Counted from the first letter of the stretch, positions 1 through 8,989 are shown. The stretch: 64,000 nucleotides of DNA from Streptococcus iniae (GCF_030732225.1 NZ_CP132230.1:1454001-1518000), one strand, 5' to 3'. Notes: generated by a model not told the origin, from the letters alone. A program made the numbers and translations.

Positions 1-1001
1 CAGTTCATCGGACGAAGAACAAATTCTTCTCCATCTCCCATATCCATTGTTGGGAACATGTCATCTTGGTAATGCTCCCAGTGACCAGATGTTTTGTAAA
101 GATCTACAGATGCAAGAGGTGGTGTGTAAACATGTTGATAACCTGAAGCTAATTCTTTATCCGTAATATAGCGTTCTAAGGTACGACGAATAGTTGCACC
201 GTCAGGTAGCCAGAAAGGAAGTCCTTGACCAACTTCTTGACTAATCATAAAGAGGTCAAGTTCTTTACCAAGTTTACGGTGATCACGCTCTTTCGCTTCT
301 TCAATGCGTTGAAGGTATGCTTTAAGGTCTTTTTTATCAAACCAAGCAGTTCCATAAACACGTTGCATCATCGCATTATCGCTATTACCACGCCAGTATG
401 CTCCAGCAACATTAAGAAGATGGAAGACTTGGATGCGTCCTGTTGATGGCACATGTGGCCCACGACACAAGTCTACAAACTCGCCTTGACGGTAAATCGT
501 TAACCCGGCATCTGCATGTTCACTAATGAGTTCAACCTTATAAGGATCGTCTTTAAAGATTTCAAGTGCTTCTTCTTTTGACACTTCCTCACGAATACAT
601 GGGTGGTTTTCTTTCACAATTTTTTGCATTTCAGCTTCAATGCGTGGAAGATCTTCATTTGAAATCTGCCCAGCTGCGTTATCAGTATCGTAATAGAAGC
701 CTTCAGCAATAGCTGGTCCTACTCCTAAGTGAATATCTGGGAAAAGACGTTTTGCAGCTTGTGCAAATAAATGCGCTGCTGAGTGACGCAAAACATCAAA
801 AGCATCTTCATGGTCTGGGGTAACAATTTCAATACTACCATCTTCTTCAATTGCTCTGTTTGTGTCAATCAATTGACCATTGAATTTTCCAGCCAAAGCT
901 TTTTTGGCAAGTGAATTGCTAATTGATTGTGCAATATCGAAAGTTGTTACACCAGATTCAAACTCACGTACTGCACCATCTGGAAAAGTAATTTTAATCA
1001 T
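1..1001 (-). CDS. thrS: Threonyl-tRNA synthetase, N-terminal part (runs off the window)
   Basis: Charges tRNA-Thr in the cytoplasm. Reading leftward from the ATG at 1001, about 333 codons are present: an N-terminal TGS domain (starting [14 protein letters not shown]), then the editing domain with its HSAAH and CRGPH metal/substrate motifs, then the start of the class II catalytic core. The 3' half lies outside the window. The start is fixed by an AAGGAG sequence about 8 bases upstream and by the TGS domain beginning at once. A T-box leader precedes it, so expression should follow uncharged tRNA-Thr. Family assignment is certain; only the C-terminal half is unseen. Confidence 0.97.
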   Translation of the reverse strand, partial: MIKITFPDGAVREFESGVTTFDIAQSISNSLAKKALAGKFNGQLIDTNRAIEEDGSIEIVTPDHEDAFDVLRHSAAHLFAQAAKRLFPDIHLGVGPAIAEGFYYDTDNAAGQISNEDLPRIEAEMQKIVKENHPCIREEVSKEEALEIFKDDPYKVELISEHADAGLTIYRQGEFVDLCRGPHVPSTGRIQVFHLLNVAGAYWRGNSDNAMMQRVYGTAWFDKKDLKAYLQRIEEAKERDHRKLGKELDLFMISQEVGQGLPFWLPDGATIRRTLERYITDKELASGYQHVYTPPLASVDLYKTSGHWEHYQDDMFPTMDMGDGEEFVLRPMN

Positions 1002-1039
1002 CCTAATCTCCTTTGTTTGGTTACTTCTCACCGATTCTT

Positions 1040-1257
1040 ATAAAAATAAAAAGCGACATCCCAAAAAGGACGTCGCAACGTGGTTCCACCTTCATTTGTC
1101 TATGACAAAAAAAGCCATAAACCTCTGATTGGTTATAAGGGAACCACCCTTTTATGTTTGCATAAAATCAGTGGAAGGAGTATTACATTAGTCATCCTGT
1201 GCTCTTTTCACCAACCAGCACTCGCTTCAAAAGATGTTTCTAATCTAACATGTCTTC
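1040..1257 (-). promoter_or_regulatory. T-box riboswitch leader of thrS
   Basis: Read on the minus strand, the leader contains the T-box core GTGGAACCACG (about 1075-1090), followed at once by a GC-rich hairpin GCGACGTCC/GGATGTCGC and a T-rich tail (1040-1077), the classic terminator. The upstream part has the GAAGCGAGTGCTGGTTGGTG-type stem I of T-boxes. An ACT (Thr) triplet at 1181-1179 sits in a plausible specifier position; I could not fold the RNA to prove it. Binding of uncharged tRNA-Thr would favour the antiterminator and allow thrS transcription. Confidence 0.92.
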
Positions 1258-1263
1258 TGTTTT

Positions 1264-1291
1264 ATTATAGCAATAATCAAAAATAATTCAA
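1264..1291 (-). promoter_or_regulatory. thrS promoter
   Basis: On the minus strand TTGAAT (1291-1286) is followed after 16 bases by a perfect TATAAT (1269-1264), which places the start of transcription just before the T-box stem I. The stretch 1292-1385 holds no gene; it has only a perfect 15-bp palindrome at 1295-1309 and the 3' flank of the glycosyltransferase gene. Confidence 0.75.
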
Positions 1292-1385
1292 GTGATTTTA
1301 CTGTAAAATTAATCAGACCGCTCTACCTCTAGGTGCTACAAACTATTTTTTATAATTAATGGCCCTAAACCTTTACCAGTATTGC

Positions 1386-2723
1386 CTAATAATCTAGAAA
1401 ATCTTTGATTGCATTTACCATTTTCAATGGTGCCTTAACCACTTTGACAGAAGTCTGAGCAGTCGCTTTAGCTGCACGTTTTGGCAAAGTCGTTGCTGTT
1501 TGAACCAATTTTAAAGGTTCTCGTTTCTCAGTACCACTAACATAAAGTGATAGTTTTCGATCCTCTTTAGTATTTTTACTAATTAAAGTATCTAAGTAAA
1601 ACCTATAAATAGAACTACCAAAGTGTTGGGCAGAAATCTCATGGCGTTTTTGTTCTAAAACATCCAACTGCATCTCAGGTGTTTCTATAATAGCATCAAT
1701 GATGGCATCTGCAAGTTCATCTTCTCTGCTATATAAGGTTCCAAACATTCTGTCTGTAATCAAATCGTCTAGGTATGGATTACTTTGAGCAATAATAGGT
1801 TTACCACTTGCCAAACTCTCAATATAAGTCAATCCCTGTGTCTCACTTGTTGATGCACTAATAAAGAAATCACAGGCCTTGTAGTAATAGGCCACTTTTT
1901 CATGGGCAATCATACCCGTAAAAATAACGTTTGAAGTGATTGCTAACTCATGTGCTAGTGCTTTTAAATCAGCTAAATAAGGGCCATCTCCAACAACAAC
2001 CAACTTAACGAAGGGATTCTCAGCCAAAACTTCCGGTAAGTGTTTTAAGATAGCTTGGATATTTTTTTCAAAAGACACACGAGACAAACTTAATAAAAAG
2101 GTTTCATTTTCAGCAATTCCTAAATCGGTTTTCAGTTGTGCAACTGCTTCTTTTGAAAAGTCATCTCTAATATAATTTTCCAAAGCAATTCCCGTTGGAA
2201 TCACCCGTTTTGGAATTTTAACCTCATAGCCATCCAACAGATTTAAAACAATTCTACTTGGACAAACAACGCCGTCTAAATCCTTGAGATAGCCACGTAA
2301 AATCGGCTTAATCATACTAGGGCGAATTAATTTGCCATTTGCAATGTATGAAACATAGTCCTCGTATTGCGTGTGATAGGTATGTACGACTGGTATTCTT
2401 AAGGCTTTGCCCACCATTTTTCCCAATAAGCCAAGACTAAATTCCGTTTGCGTATGAATAATGTCAAGATTATACTGCTTTGCAATTTTATAAGAAGAAA
2501 TGAGACCACGATAGACCACACGACGGTCTGTAAAAGAAACAAAGGGAACACTTGGCAGACGAATGATGGTTGGATCTTCAAAGCGTTTGACATTTTTATC
2601 TGTAGTTGTAAAAATGTAAACCTCATGACCTTCTTTTTCAAGTTCTTTTTTTAGGGTACGAATACTAGTTGCGACACCTGATACTTGTGGGAAATAAGTG
2701 TCTGTAAATAGTCCAACTCGCAT
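1386..2723 (-). CDS. GT4 glycosyltransferase, probable glucosyl-diacylglycerol synthase
   Basis: Predicted to transfer glucose to diacylglycerol on the inner membrane face, making the glycolipid anchor of lipoteichoic acid. The 445-residue protein has the GT-B fold signs of family GT4: an N-terminal GLFTDTYFPQVSGVATS loop and an E-x7-E motif at residues 294-302 (SETQGLTYIE). The C-terminal 50 residues are basic and lysine-rich, fitting peripheral membrane attachment. It starts one base after the neighbouring glycosyltransferase ends, so the two are cotranscribed. The same pair (a cpoA-like gene and this one) is known in pneumococcus and group B streptococcus (iagA region). The sugar specificity is inferred from that pairing, not seen. 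Confidence 0.8.
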   Translation of the reverse strand: MRVGLFTDTYFPQVSGVATSIRTLKKELEKEGHEVYIFTTTDKNVKRFEDPTIIRLPSVPFVSFTDRRVVYRGLISSYKIAKQYNLDIIHTQTEFSLGLLGKMVGKALRIPVVHTYHTQYEDYVSYIANGKLIRPSMIKPILRGYLKDLDGVVCPSRIVLNLLDGYEVKIPKRVIPTGIALENYIRDDFSKEAVAQLKTDLGIAENETFLLSLSRVSFEKNIQAILKHLPEVLAENPFVKLVVVGDGPYLADLKALAHELAITSNVIFTGMIAHEKVAYYYKACDFFISASTSETQGLTYIESLASGKPIIAQSNPYLDDLITDRMFGTLYSREDELADAIIDAIIETPEMQLDVLEQKRHEISAQHFGSSIYRFYLDTLISKNTKEDRKLSLYVSGTEKREPLKLVQTATTLPKRAAKATAQTSVKVVKAPLKMVNAIKDFLDY

Positions 2724-2724
2724 G

Positions 2725-3723
2725 TTATAACTCCATTACTTTTTGATAAGTAGCCACTAATTCTGAAGCGATATTTTCCAGGCTATTTTTTTGTGCAACC
2801 CGATAACCTGCCTCTATTTTATTGCTCTCTCCATCAAAAATATCATTAAGGGCTTTGACAAATCCAGGAACATCATCTGCCAAATTAGCACTCTCTTGAT
2901 TTAGCCAACCAGAATAAACAGGAATATCTCTGAGCACAATATGTTGGCGACTTGCTAAAGCTTCTAAGACAACAATACCTTCTGTTTCTTCACGACTTGG
3001 AAAAAAGAAAGCATCACTTCCTGTCATTGCTCCTTCATAAACCGGCCCTTTAATGTAACCTGGAAAAATAACATTTTTAGGGTGATTTTTGCTAACTAAC
3101 TGACGAACATCTTGTGGAATCATCCACTTGTTGGTTTCCCCAAACCAAATAAAACGAACATCTGGCATAGCTTCGGCAACTTTAATAAAGTCATCAATAC
3201 CTTTACGAAGAAAGAATAGGCCTGCACCCATGACAACTTTTTCACCCTCTTTAATATTAAAATAATCACGAAAAGCCGCTTGCTTATCAAGCTTTGCACC
3301 ATACTGTTTCAAGTCAATACCGTTTGAAATAGCATAAACAGGCTTTGTAATCCCATAATTTTCAATTAAGGATTTTGAATAAGGCGTTGGTGTAATAATA
3401 GCATCAGCCTGTTGATAAAAACGGCAAAGATGGCGCTTAAAAAGAGGAGACAAAAGATTGGAAAAAACAAAAGAATTTCTAAAGTCTTCCTCTGTTGAAT
3501 GCCCATGCATAATGACTTTTTTTCCTTGTTTTTGAGCCTTTTTCATGATATGCCAACTCATGGGTCCATATGAATTGATATGAACCAAATCATAGTCATC
3601 ATTAGGATTTCTTGTGTAGCTTTGACCTGCTATATCCAATGCACGCATCTGATGTGTAATAGCACGACCAATTCCTGATTTTTTTAATTGTTTTTCAGCT
3701 TCTAAATATAGTAAGACTTTCAT
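2725..3723 (-). CDS. GT4 glycosyltransferase, CpoA-like (second glycolipid sugar)
   Basis: Family GT4 enzyme of 332 residues from the ATG at 3723 (MKVLLYLEAEKQL). A longer reading from TTG at 3771 adds 16 residues unlike the family and starts inside a hairpin, so I prefer the ATG. It has the E-x7-E motif (SREETEGIVVLE) near residue 250. CpoA relatives add a hexose to monoglucosyl-diacylglycerol, the step after the enzyme encoded downstream; that role here is inferred from similarity and operon order. A near-perfect TATAAT (3735-3730) lies only 7 bases before the ATG, so either the mRNA is nearly leaderless or another promoter is used. Confidence 0.8.
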   Translation of the reverse strand: MKVLLYLEAEKQLKKSGIGRAITHQMRALDIAGQSYTRNPNDDYDLVHINSYGPMSWHIMKKAQKQGKKVIMHGHSTEEDFRNSFVFSNLLSPLFKRHLCRFYQQADAIITPTPYSKSLIENYGITKPVYAISNGIDLKQYGAKLDKQAAFRDYFNIKEGEKVVMGAGLFFLRKGIDDFIKVAEAMPDVRFIWFGETNKWMIPQDVRQLVSKNHPKNVIFPGYIKGPVYEGAMTGSDAFFFPSREETEGIVVLEALASRQHIVLRDIPVYSGWLNQESANLADDVPGFVKALNDIFDGESNKIEAGYRVAQKNSLENIASELVATYQKVMEL

Positions 3724-3772
3724 TTCTCTATTATAGCTTATTTTACAGTATTTTTCACTAGGTGAATTCAAA

Positions 3773-3792
3773 AATCAGCCCAAAGGCTGATT
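3773..3792 (-). terminator. Hairpin between ccpA and the glycosyltransferase operon
   Basis: A perfect 8-bp inverted repeat AATCAGCC/GGCTGATT with a 4-base loop. On the minus strand it is followed by TTT, so it can act as a second weak terminator behind ccpA. Confidence 0.5.
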
Positions 3793-3824
3793 GCTAAACA
3801 CTCCTAAGCTAAGTTTTGACGGTC

Positions 3825-3850
3825 AAAAAAATCTACCTTAACAGGTAGAC
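3825..3850 (-). terminator. ccpA terminator
   Basis: On the minus strand the hairpin TCTACCT/AGGTAGA is followed by seven T, directly downstream of the ccpA stop. Confidence 0.8.
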
Positions 3851-3851
3851 T

Positions 3852-4853
3852 TTATTTTGTTGTGCCACGGCGTTTAATGCCATGATTTAACAGGATTTCT
3901 TTTTCTTCAAGTTCTTCTTTGTTCATGATTTTTGTTAACATACGCATACTTACAGCACCTAAGTCATAAACTGGTTGGCTGATTGAGCTTAAGTTAGGGC
4001 TTGTGTATTCAACAACAGGTGAATCATTACTTGTGAAAATCTCAAAATCTTCTGGAACACTTTTACCTGCTGCAAAAAGACCATTTAACAAACCTGCTGC
4101 TAATTCATCTTCTCCAACATAGGCAGCAGTTGCTCCTGAATTAATCACACGTTGTGCCAAGTCAAAACCGTCTCTGTATGAGTATTTCGCTTCAAAAACA
4201 AGGCCTTCTTTGTAACTTAATTTATTCTTTTTAAGGCCTTCTTTATAACCTGAAAGTCTTACTTTTCCATTAATATCATCAATAAGCGGTCCTGAAACAA
4301 AAGCAATTTTTTGATGGTTTTCAGCCAAAATATCAACAATTTCAGAAACTGCCGCCTTGTAATCAATATTAACACTTGGTAATTGATGTTCTAAATCAAC
4401 TGTTCCAGCAAGAACAATAGGTGTCCGTGAACGAGAAAACTCTGCACGGATTTTTTCTGTTAAATGATGCCCCATAAAAATGATGCCATCAACTTGTTTT
4501 GCAAACAAAGTGTTAACAACGTTAACTTCCTTATCATCATCCTCATCACTAGATGCCAGAACAATATTATATTTGTACATTGCTGCAATATCATCAATTC
4601 CTTTAGCCAAAATTGAAAAATAAGCATTAGCAATGTTAGGAATAACCACACCAACTGTTGTTGTTTTTTTACTTGCTAGACCTCTAGCTACAGCATTTGG
4701 GCGGTAGTCTAAACGGTCGATAACTTCTAAAACTTTCTTACGGGTATTTTCCTTAACGTTTTTATTACCATTTACAACACGGCTGACTGTTGCCATTGAA
4801 ACACCTGCTTCACGAGCAACATCATATATCGTAATTGTATCATCTGTGTTCAT
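3852..4853 (-). CDS. ccpA: Catabolite control protein A
   Basis: LacI/GalR-family master regulator of carbon catabolite control; with HPr-Ser46-P it binds cre operators. The 333-residue length is normal. Residues 7-27 (ITIYDVAREAGVSMATVSRVV) form the helix-turn-helix, followed by the hinge helix with RPNAVARGLAS, then the periplasmic-binding-protein-like core. It is divergent from pepQ, the standard arrangement in streptococci and lactococci. A cre-like dyad lies between promoter and start, fitting autoregulation. Two good cre sites elsewhere in the window (6675, 33553) are likely targets. Start supported by GGAAG 8 bases upstream of the ATG. Confidence 0.97.
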   Translation of the reverse strand: MNTDDTITIYDVAREAGVSMATVSRVVNGNKNVKENTRKKVLEVIDRLDYRPNAVARGLASKKTTTVGVVIPNIANAYFSILAKGIDDIAAMYKYNIVLASSDEDDDKEVNVVNTLFAKQVDGIIFMGHHLTEKIRAEFSRSRTPIVLAGTVDLEHQLPSVNIDYKAAVSEIVDILAENHQKIAFVSGPLIDDINGKVRLSGYKEGLKKNKLSYKEGLVFEAKYSYRDGFDLAQRVINSGATAAYVGEDELAAGLLNGLFAAGKSVPEDFEIFTSNDSPVVEYTSPNLSSISQPVYDLGAVSMRMLTKIMNKEELEEKEILLNHGIKRRGTTK

Positions 4854-4871
4854 ACTTTATCTTCCTTTCAT

Positions 4872-4924
4872 TTGAAAATTACGCTTTCAAAAAATATTTT
4901 AGCATGATTTGTAACCACTTTCAA
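4872..4924 (-). promoter_or_regulatory. ccpA promoter with cre-like dyad
   Basis: Minus strand: TTGAAA (4924-4919), a 17-base spacer, TAAAAT (4901-4896). Downstream, at 4890-4872, lies TTGAAAGCGTAATTTTCAA; its first half fits the cre consensus but the two halves are about 3 bases too far apart, so this is a weak or imperfect CcpA site. The pepQ promoter must lie in the same 170-base gap but I could not fix it. Confidence 0.55.
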
Positions 4925-5024
4925 GTCATAAGAGTCAAATTATTGAAAACTTTTTCAAAAAATTTACTTTGACTTGATTTTTTGGGTAATTTTTGAAAAA
5001 ATAGAGTCAGAAAGAAGGTAGCCC

Positions 5025-6110
5025 ATGACAAAATTAGATACAATCCGTCAATTCCTCACTCAAAAGCAAGCAGCACTAGCCATCTTTTCAGATCCTGTTA
5101 CCATTGATTACCTAACGGGTTTTGCCTGTGACCCACATGAACGCCAACTCTTTTTATTTGTTTATCAAGACAAGCAACCCGTGATTTTTGTACCAGCTTT
5201 GGAAATAGCTCGCGCTGAAAAATCCGTTTCTTTCCAAGTTATTGGATATATGGATTCTGAAAATCCATGGGAAAAATTAGCTGCTTGTCTACCAAGCACC
5301 ACTGCTAAAAAAATCTATGCTGAATTCGACCATTTAAACATCACAAAATTTCAAGGATTACAAACTGTTTTCACAGGTCACTTTGAAAATTTAACACCAA
5401 CAATCCAAAGAATGCGATTAATCAAGTCTGCTGATGAAATCCAAAAGATGATGATTGCAGGAGACTTTGCTGATAAGGCTGTAAGAGTTGGTTTTGATGC
5501 TATTTCACTTCAAGCTACTGAAACAGATATCATTGCACAAATTGAATTCCAAATGAAAAAACAAGGTATCAGTAAAATGAGCTTTGACACAATGGTGTTG
5601 ACAGGTAATAACGCTGCAGATCCACATGGGATTCCGGGTACAAACCCTATTGAAAATAATGCCCTTTTACTCTTTGATTTAGGAGTTGAAACACTAGGTT
5701 ACACAAGTGATATGACTAGAACCGTAGCTGTTGGTAAACCAGACCAATTTAAACGAGACATCTATGAAATCTGCTTAGAAGCCCAATTAACAGCTCAAGA
5801 ATTTATCAAACCTGGGGTTACTGCTTCTGAAGTTGATGCCGCAGCACGCAAAGTCATTGAAAAAGCAGGTTATGGCCAATACTTTAATCATCGCTTAGGG
5901 CATGGTCTAGGTATGGATGTTCATGAATATCCTTCAATTATGGCTGGCAATGACATGATTATTGAAGAAGGCATGTGTTTCTCAGTGGAACCTGGCATTT
6001 ATATCCCTGGGAAAGTTGGTGTACGTATTGAAGATTGTGGACATGTCACAGCAAGTGGTTTTCAAGTCTTTACCAAAACACCAAAAGAATTACAGTATTT
6101 TGAAGGGTAA
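5025..6110 (+). CDS. pepQ: Xaa-Pro dipeptidase
   Basis: Cytoplasmic M24-family metallopeptidase that splits Xaa-Pro dipeptides, the last step in using proline-rich peptides. The 361-residue protein has an N-terminal creatinase-like domain (about 1-125) and a pita-bread catalytic domain with all five metal ligands: D218, D229, H293, E322, E336 (in FDLG, TSDMTRT, GHGLGMDVHE, SVEPGIY, RIED). It is divergent from ccpA; in lactic bacteria this pair is commonly linked. Start supported by GAAGG upstream. No anomalies. Confidence 0.96.
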   Translation: MTKLDTIRQFLTQKQAALAIFSDPVTIDYLTGFACDPHERQLFLFVYQDKQPVIFVPALEIARAEKSVSFQVIGYMDSENPWEKLAACLPSTTAKKIYAEFDHLNITKFQGLQTVFTGHFENLTPTIQRMRLIKSADEIQKMMIAGDFADKAVRVGFDAISLQATETDIIAQIEFQMKKQGISKMSFDTMVLTGNNAADPHGIPGTNPIENNALLLFDLGVETLGYTSDMTRTVAVGKPDQFKRDIYEICLEAQLTAQEFIKPGVTASEVDAAARKVIEKAGYGQYFNHRLGHGLGMDVHEYPSIMAGNDMIIEEGMCFSVEPGIYIPGKVGVRIEDCGHVTASGFQVFTKTPKELQYFEG

Positions 6111-6136
6111 AAAAACAATCCACCGCACTGTTTCCA

Positions 6137-6187
6137 GATTGAAGAAAAACTCCATTTGGGATCTTTTTCTTCAATCTTTTCTTTTTC
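6137..6187 (+). terminator. pepQ terminator
   Basis: Stem GATTGAAGAAAAA/TTTTTCTTCAATC with a 14-base loop followed by TTTTCTTTTT. It also lies downstream of the convergent gene at 6273, though a 12-A run (6238-6249) separates them. Confidence 0.75.
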
Positions 6188-6272
6188 TTGAAAAACAAAA
6201 AAATCCTAAAAGCACCTTTATAGAAATAGCAATTAGCAAAAAAAAAAAACAATAACCTAAGGGCTACTGCTT

Positions 6273-6614
6273 CTATGTTAATGACAATGTTGCCAAAGGA
6301 GATAGTTGCTGACTTTGGACAATCACCTGATTAAGGGTCAATTGATATTCTGCCATCAAAAGCTCCTTTAGCTTAATATCACTTAAGTAAGATTGAACAG
6401 AGTAACACCCGTTTTCTTTATTATCAGAAATAATAGTAATGGTTTCCATTAGACGACCATTTTGACTTAAATCAATTGGTTTTGTTAAATGCCTAAAATG
6501 AATACTGTAGCATTGTCCTGTATTTTCTCTAAGGACAAAATGTCCTCTGATAATAACAAAAATAAAGAGTGAGAATAAGATGAGCGATGACATAATTAAC
6601 AATGTCTCTAACAT
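6273..6614 (-). CDS. Small single-pass membrane protein of unknown function
   Basis: I do not recognise this 113-residue protein. From the ATG at 6614 (AAAGGAG 6 bases upstream) it begins MLETLLIM, followed by one hydrophobic segment (about residues 3-24), then a soluble, polar 85-residue domain. A longer reading from 6689 would overlap the promoter and is rejected. Its promoter is consensus-like and carries a cre site, so it is probably repressed by CcpA when good sugars are present. It stands alone, converging on pepQ. Confidence 0.75.
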   Translation of the reverse strand: MLETLLIMSSLILFSLFIFVIIRGHFVLRENTGQCYSIHFRHLTKPIDLSQNGRLMETITIISDNKENGCYSVQSYLSDIKLKELLMAEYQLTLNQVIVQSQQLSPLATLSLT

Positions 6615-6660
6615 ACGTTCTCCTTTAATGTTAATGTGATAATTATCGAAAACTAAGGGT

Positions 6661-6689
6661 ATTATACCTTTAAATGTAAGCGTTGTCAA
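6661..6689 (-). promoter_or_regulatory. Strong promoter overlapped by a cre site
   Basis: Minus strand TTGACA (6689-6684), 17-base spacer, TATAAT (6666-6661). The plus-strand sequence TGTAAGCGTTGTCA at 6675-6688 matches the CcpA operator consensus at nearly all positions and covers the -35 box and part of the spacer, the layout of a repressing cre. Confidence 0.8.
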
Positions 6690-6803
6690 TAACTCGCTTT
6701 TTGAATTTGAAGAATTTTCGAAATTCTTAATAGCACCGTACCATATTTTTGAGATGTTTCTGTCTTTGTGCTATCATAAAGACAGAAATTTAGGAGGATA
6801 GGT

Positions 6804-7466
6804 ATGGACGATATTAGAAATCACCTCAGACAAACTATGACTTTTCGAACAGCTATTCGAGTTTACAATGATCAAAAAATACCTCAAGAAGATTTAGATC
6901 TCATTTTAGATGCTGCTTGGCGAAGCCCTTCTTCTGTGGGATTAGAGGGCTGGCGTTTTATTGTGTTAGAAAATGAAGCCATTAAATCTCAGATTAAAGA
7001 ACATGCATGGGGAGCAAAATACCAGCTTGAAACAGCCAGTCACTTTATTTTATTATTAGCTGAAAAAAATGCCCGTTACGATAGCCCGTCTATGAAAGAA
7101 AGTCTCTTAAGAAGAGGTTTGAGCCGTCAAGAAGATATTGATAGCCGCCTAAACACCTACGCTAGCTTTCAAAAAAACGACATGGATATGGCAGACAATC
7201 CACGAGCACTTTTTGATTGGACAGCAAAACAAACCTATATCGCTTTAGCAAATATGATGTCAACCGCAGCCCTAATTGGAGTTGATTCCTGTCCAATTGA
7301 AGGGTTTGATTACGCTAAGGTAAATGCTATTTTGACCCAACACGGACTCATCACTCCTGAAAAAGAAGGCATCGCCTCAATGTTATCTTTAGGTTACCGG
7401 CTTAGAGATCCTAAACACCCACAAAATCGTAAACCTCGACATGAGGTCATTACAACTGTCACATAA
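6804..7466 (+). CDS. Nitroreductase-family NAD(P)H oxidoreductase
   Basis: FMN-dependent flavoprotein of the nitroreductase superfamily (220 residues). The N-terminal FRTAIRVYNDQKIPQEDLDLILDAA and SPSSVGLEGWRFIVL stretches are the FMN-binding part of NfsB-like enzymes; ASMLSLGYR near the C terminus is the second conserved patch. Such enzymes reduce nitro compounds and quinones; the true substrate cannot be read from sequence. The ATG follows AGGAGG. gloA follows after 10 bases, so both form one operon, which suggests a detoxification role. Confidence 0.9.
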   Translation: MDDIRNHLRQTMTFRTAIRVYNDQKIPQEDLDLILDAAWRSPSSVGLEGWRFIVLENEAIKSQIKEHAWGAKYQLETASHFILLLAEKNARYDSPSMKESLLRRGLSRQEDIDSRLNTYASFQKNDMDMADNPRALFDWTAKQTYIALANMMSTAALIGVDSCPIEGFDYAKVNAILTQHGLITPEKEGIASMLSLGYRLRDPKHPQNRKPRHEVITTVT

Positions 7467-7476
7467 GGAGAAACCA

Positions 7477-7857
7477 ATGAAAGCATTACACACTTGTATT
7501 CGCGTTAAAGATTTAGAAGCTTCTATTGCATTTTATACCCAAGCTTTTCCTTTTAAAGAAACGCGTCGTCGTGATTTCCCAGATAGCAAATTTACTCTGG
7601 TATATCTTGCTCTAGAAGGAGAGGACTATGAATTAGAGTTAACCTATAACTATGATCATGAAGCCTATGATTTAGGGAATGGATATGGTCATATTGCCAT
7701 TGGTAGTGATGATTTCCAAAACTGTTACCAAGCTCATAAAGCTGCTGGCTATCCCGTCACTGACATTAAGGGGCTAACAGACAAATCTGCTCGTTATTAT
7801 TTCATTCAAGACCCAGATGGCTACAAGATTGAAGTCATTGATTTAAGCGTCAAATAA
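7477..7857 (+). CDS. gloA: Lactoylglutathione lyase (glyoxalase I)
   Basis: Converts the hemithioacetal of methylglyoxal and a thiol to the lactoyl thioester. The 126-residue protein is the single-domain vicinal-oxygen-chelate type with all four metal ligands: H5, E54, H72, E119, and the closing DPDGYKIEVID motif. The start at 7477 has AAGGAG 7 bases upstream; a reading from 7441 would overlap the nitroreductase. The four ligands and short length resemble the E. coli (Ni) class. Glutathione or another thiol must be the cofactor; which one is not visible. Confidence 0.95.
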   Translation: MKALHTCIRVKDLEASIAFYTQAFPFKETRRRDFPDSKFTLVYLALEGEDYELELTYNYDHEAYDLGNGYGHIAIGSDDFQNCYQAHKAAGYPVTDIKGLTDKSARYYFIQDPDGYKIEVIDLSVK

Positions 7858-7865
7858 TCTAAAAC

Positions 7866-7895
7866 AAGAGGCTCAAATGGGTCTCTTTTGCTTTT
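7866..7895 (+). terminator. Terminator of the nitroreductase-gloA operon
   Basis: Stem AAGAGGCT/GGTCTCTT with two G-T pairs, then TTTTGCTTTT, 9 bases after the gloA stop. Confidence 0.75.
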
Positions 7896-7983
7896 CTGAT
7901 AGTCTATTTAGCCTTTCCTTTTAAAAAAATGATGATTTATGATACAATTTGACTCATAAGCAACCGTTTGTGAAAGGACTCAT

Positions 7984-8910
7984 ATGGCATTATTATCAAT
8001 TATTGTTCCATGTTATAACGAGGAAGAAACCATTTATCCCTATTTGGATGAAATGCGCCTTTTAGAAAATGCTATGGTTTCACAATTGGCATTTGAATAT
8101 ATTTTCATTGACGATGGTTCAACAGATAATACGCTTTCTATTTTGCGTGAGCTTAGTAGCCGTTTTGGTAACCTACACTACCTTTCTTTTTCCAGAAATT
8201 TCGGCAAAGAAGCTGGGCTATTAGCAGGGCTAGAAGAGGCTAAAGGTGATTTCATCACTGTTATGGATGTTGATTTGCAGGATCCTCCTGATTTACTACC
8301 TTTAATGTATGCAAAGATTTTAGAGGGTTATGATGTTGTCGGGACAAGACGAATCAGCCGAAAAGGGGAACCCCTTGTGCGATCTTTTTGCTCTAAGCTT
8401 TTTTACAGTTTGATCAATCGCATGTCCAAGACACCAATTCTGGATGGAGTTAGAGACTTTCGATTAATGACGCGTCAAGTTGTTGACAGTATCTTAGAGT
8501 TAGGAGAGGTCAACCGATTTTCAAAAGGTATTTTTTCTTGGGTTGGATATGAAACCACTTATATTAGTTATGACAATCGTGAGAGACAACACGGAAAAAG
8601 TTCTTGGACATTCTGGGATTTGATTCACTATTCAATAGATGGTTTTATCAATTTTTCAGAAATGCCTTTAACCATTGCAACTTGGACTGGTACAATCAGC
8701 TTTGTTCTCTCTATTTTTGCTATTATCTTTATTGTCATACGGAAATTGCTCTTTGGAGATCCTGTATCCGGATGGGCAAGTACAGTCTCAATCATTCTAT
8801 TTATTGGAGGCATTCAGCTCTTTTGTATGGGAATCATTGGCAAATACATGTCTAAAATTTTCTTAGAAACTAAAAAACGTCCTATTTATATTATTAAAGA
8901 AAAACGTTAA
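7984..8910 (+). CDS. Membrane-anchored GT2 glycosyltransferase (polyprenyl-phosphate type)
   Basis: Probable undecaprenyl-phosphate sugar transferase. Residues 5-230 are a GT2 domain: IIVPCYNEEETI, FIDDGSTDNT, and VMDVDLQDPPDLL with the DxD-type metal site. Two membrane helices follow (about 235-258 and 268-290), the build of GtrB/CsbB/YfdH-like proteins that load a sugar onto the lipid carrier for later addition to cell-wall glycans. It is monocistronic with its own terminator, so the partner flippase and final transferase are elsewhere. Sugar identity unknown. Confidence 0.88.
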   Translation: MALLSIIVPCYNEEETIYPYLDEMRLLENAMVSQLAFEYIFIDDGSTDNTLSILRELSSRFGNLHYLSFSRNFGKEAGLLAGLEEAKGDFITVMDVDLQDPPDLLPLMYAKILEGYDVVGTRRISRKGEPLVRSFCSKLFYSLINRMSKTPILDGVRDFRLMTRQVVDSILELGEVNRFSKGIFSWVGYETTYISYDNRERQHGKSSWTFWDLIHYSIDGFINFSEMPLTIATWTGTISFVLSIFAIIFIVIRKLLFGDPVSGWASTVSIILFIGGIQLFCMGIIGKYMSKIFLETKKRPIYIIKEKR

Positions 8911-8945
8911 AAGTAAGTTTTTTCTCTTACTTTTAACGTTTTTTA
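8901..8945 (+). terminator. Terminator of the GT2 gene
   Basis: A 17-bp inverted repeat (AAAACGTTAAAAGTAAG and its complement) around an 8-base loop, ending in a T-run. It begins inside the last codons of the gene. Confidence 0.8.
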
Positions 8946-8989
8946 GTGTCAAAATGGCAAATATTAATATATTAACTTGTCAAATTGGC

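Noticed and set aside
880..1286. Two plus-strand ORFs opposite thrS and its T-box
   Set aside because: Antisense to a certain gene and a structured leader; no coding signature.
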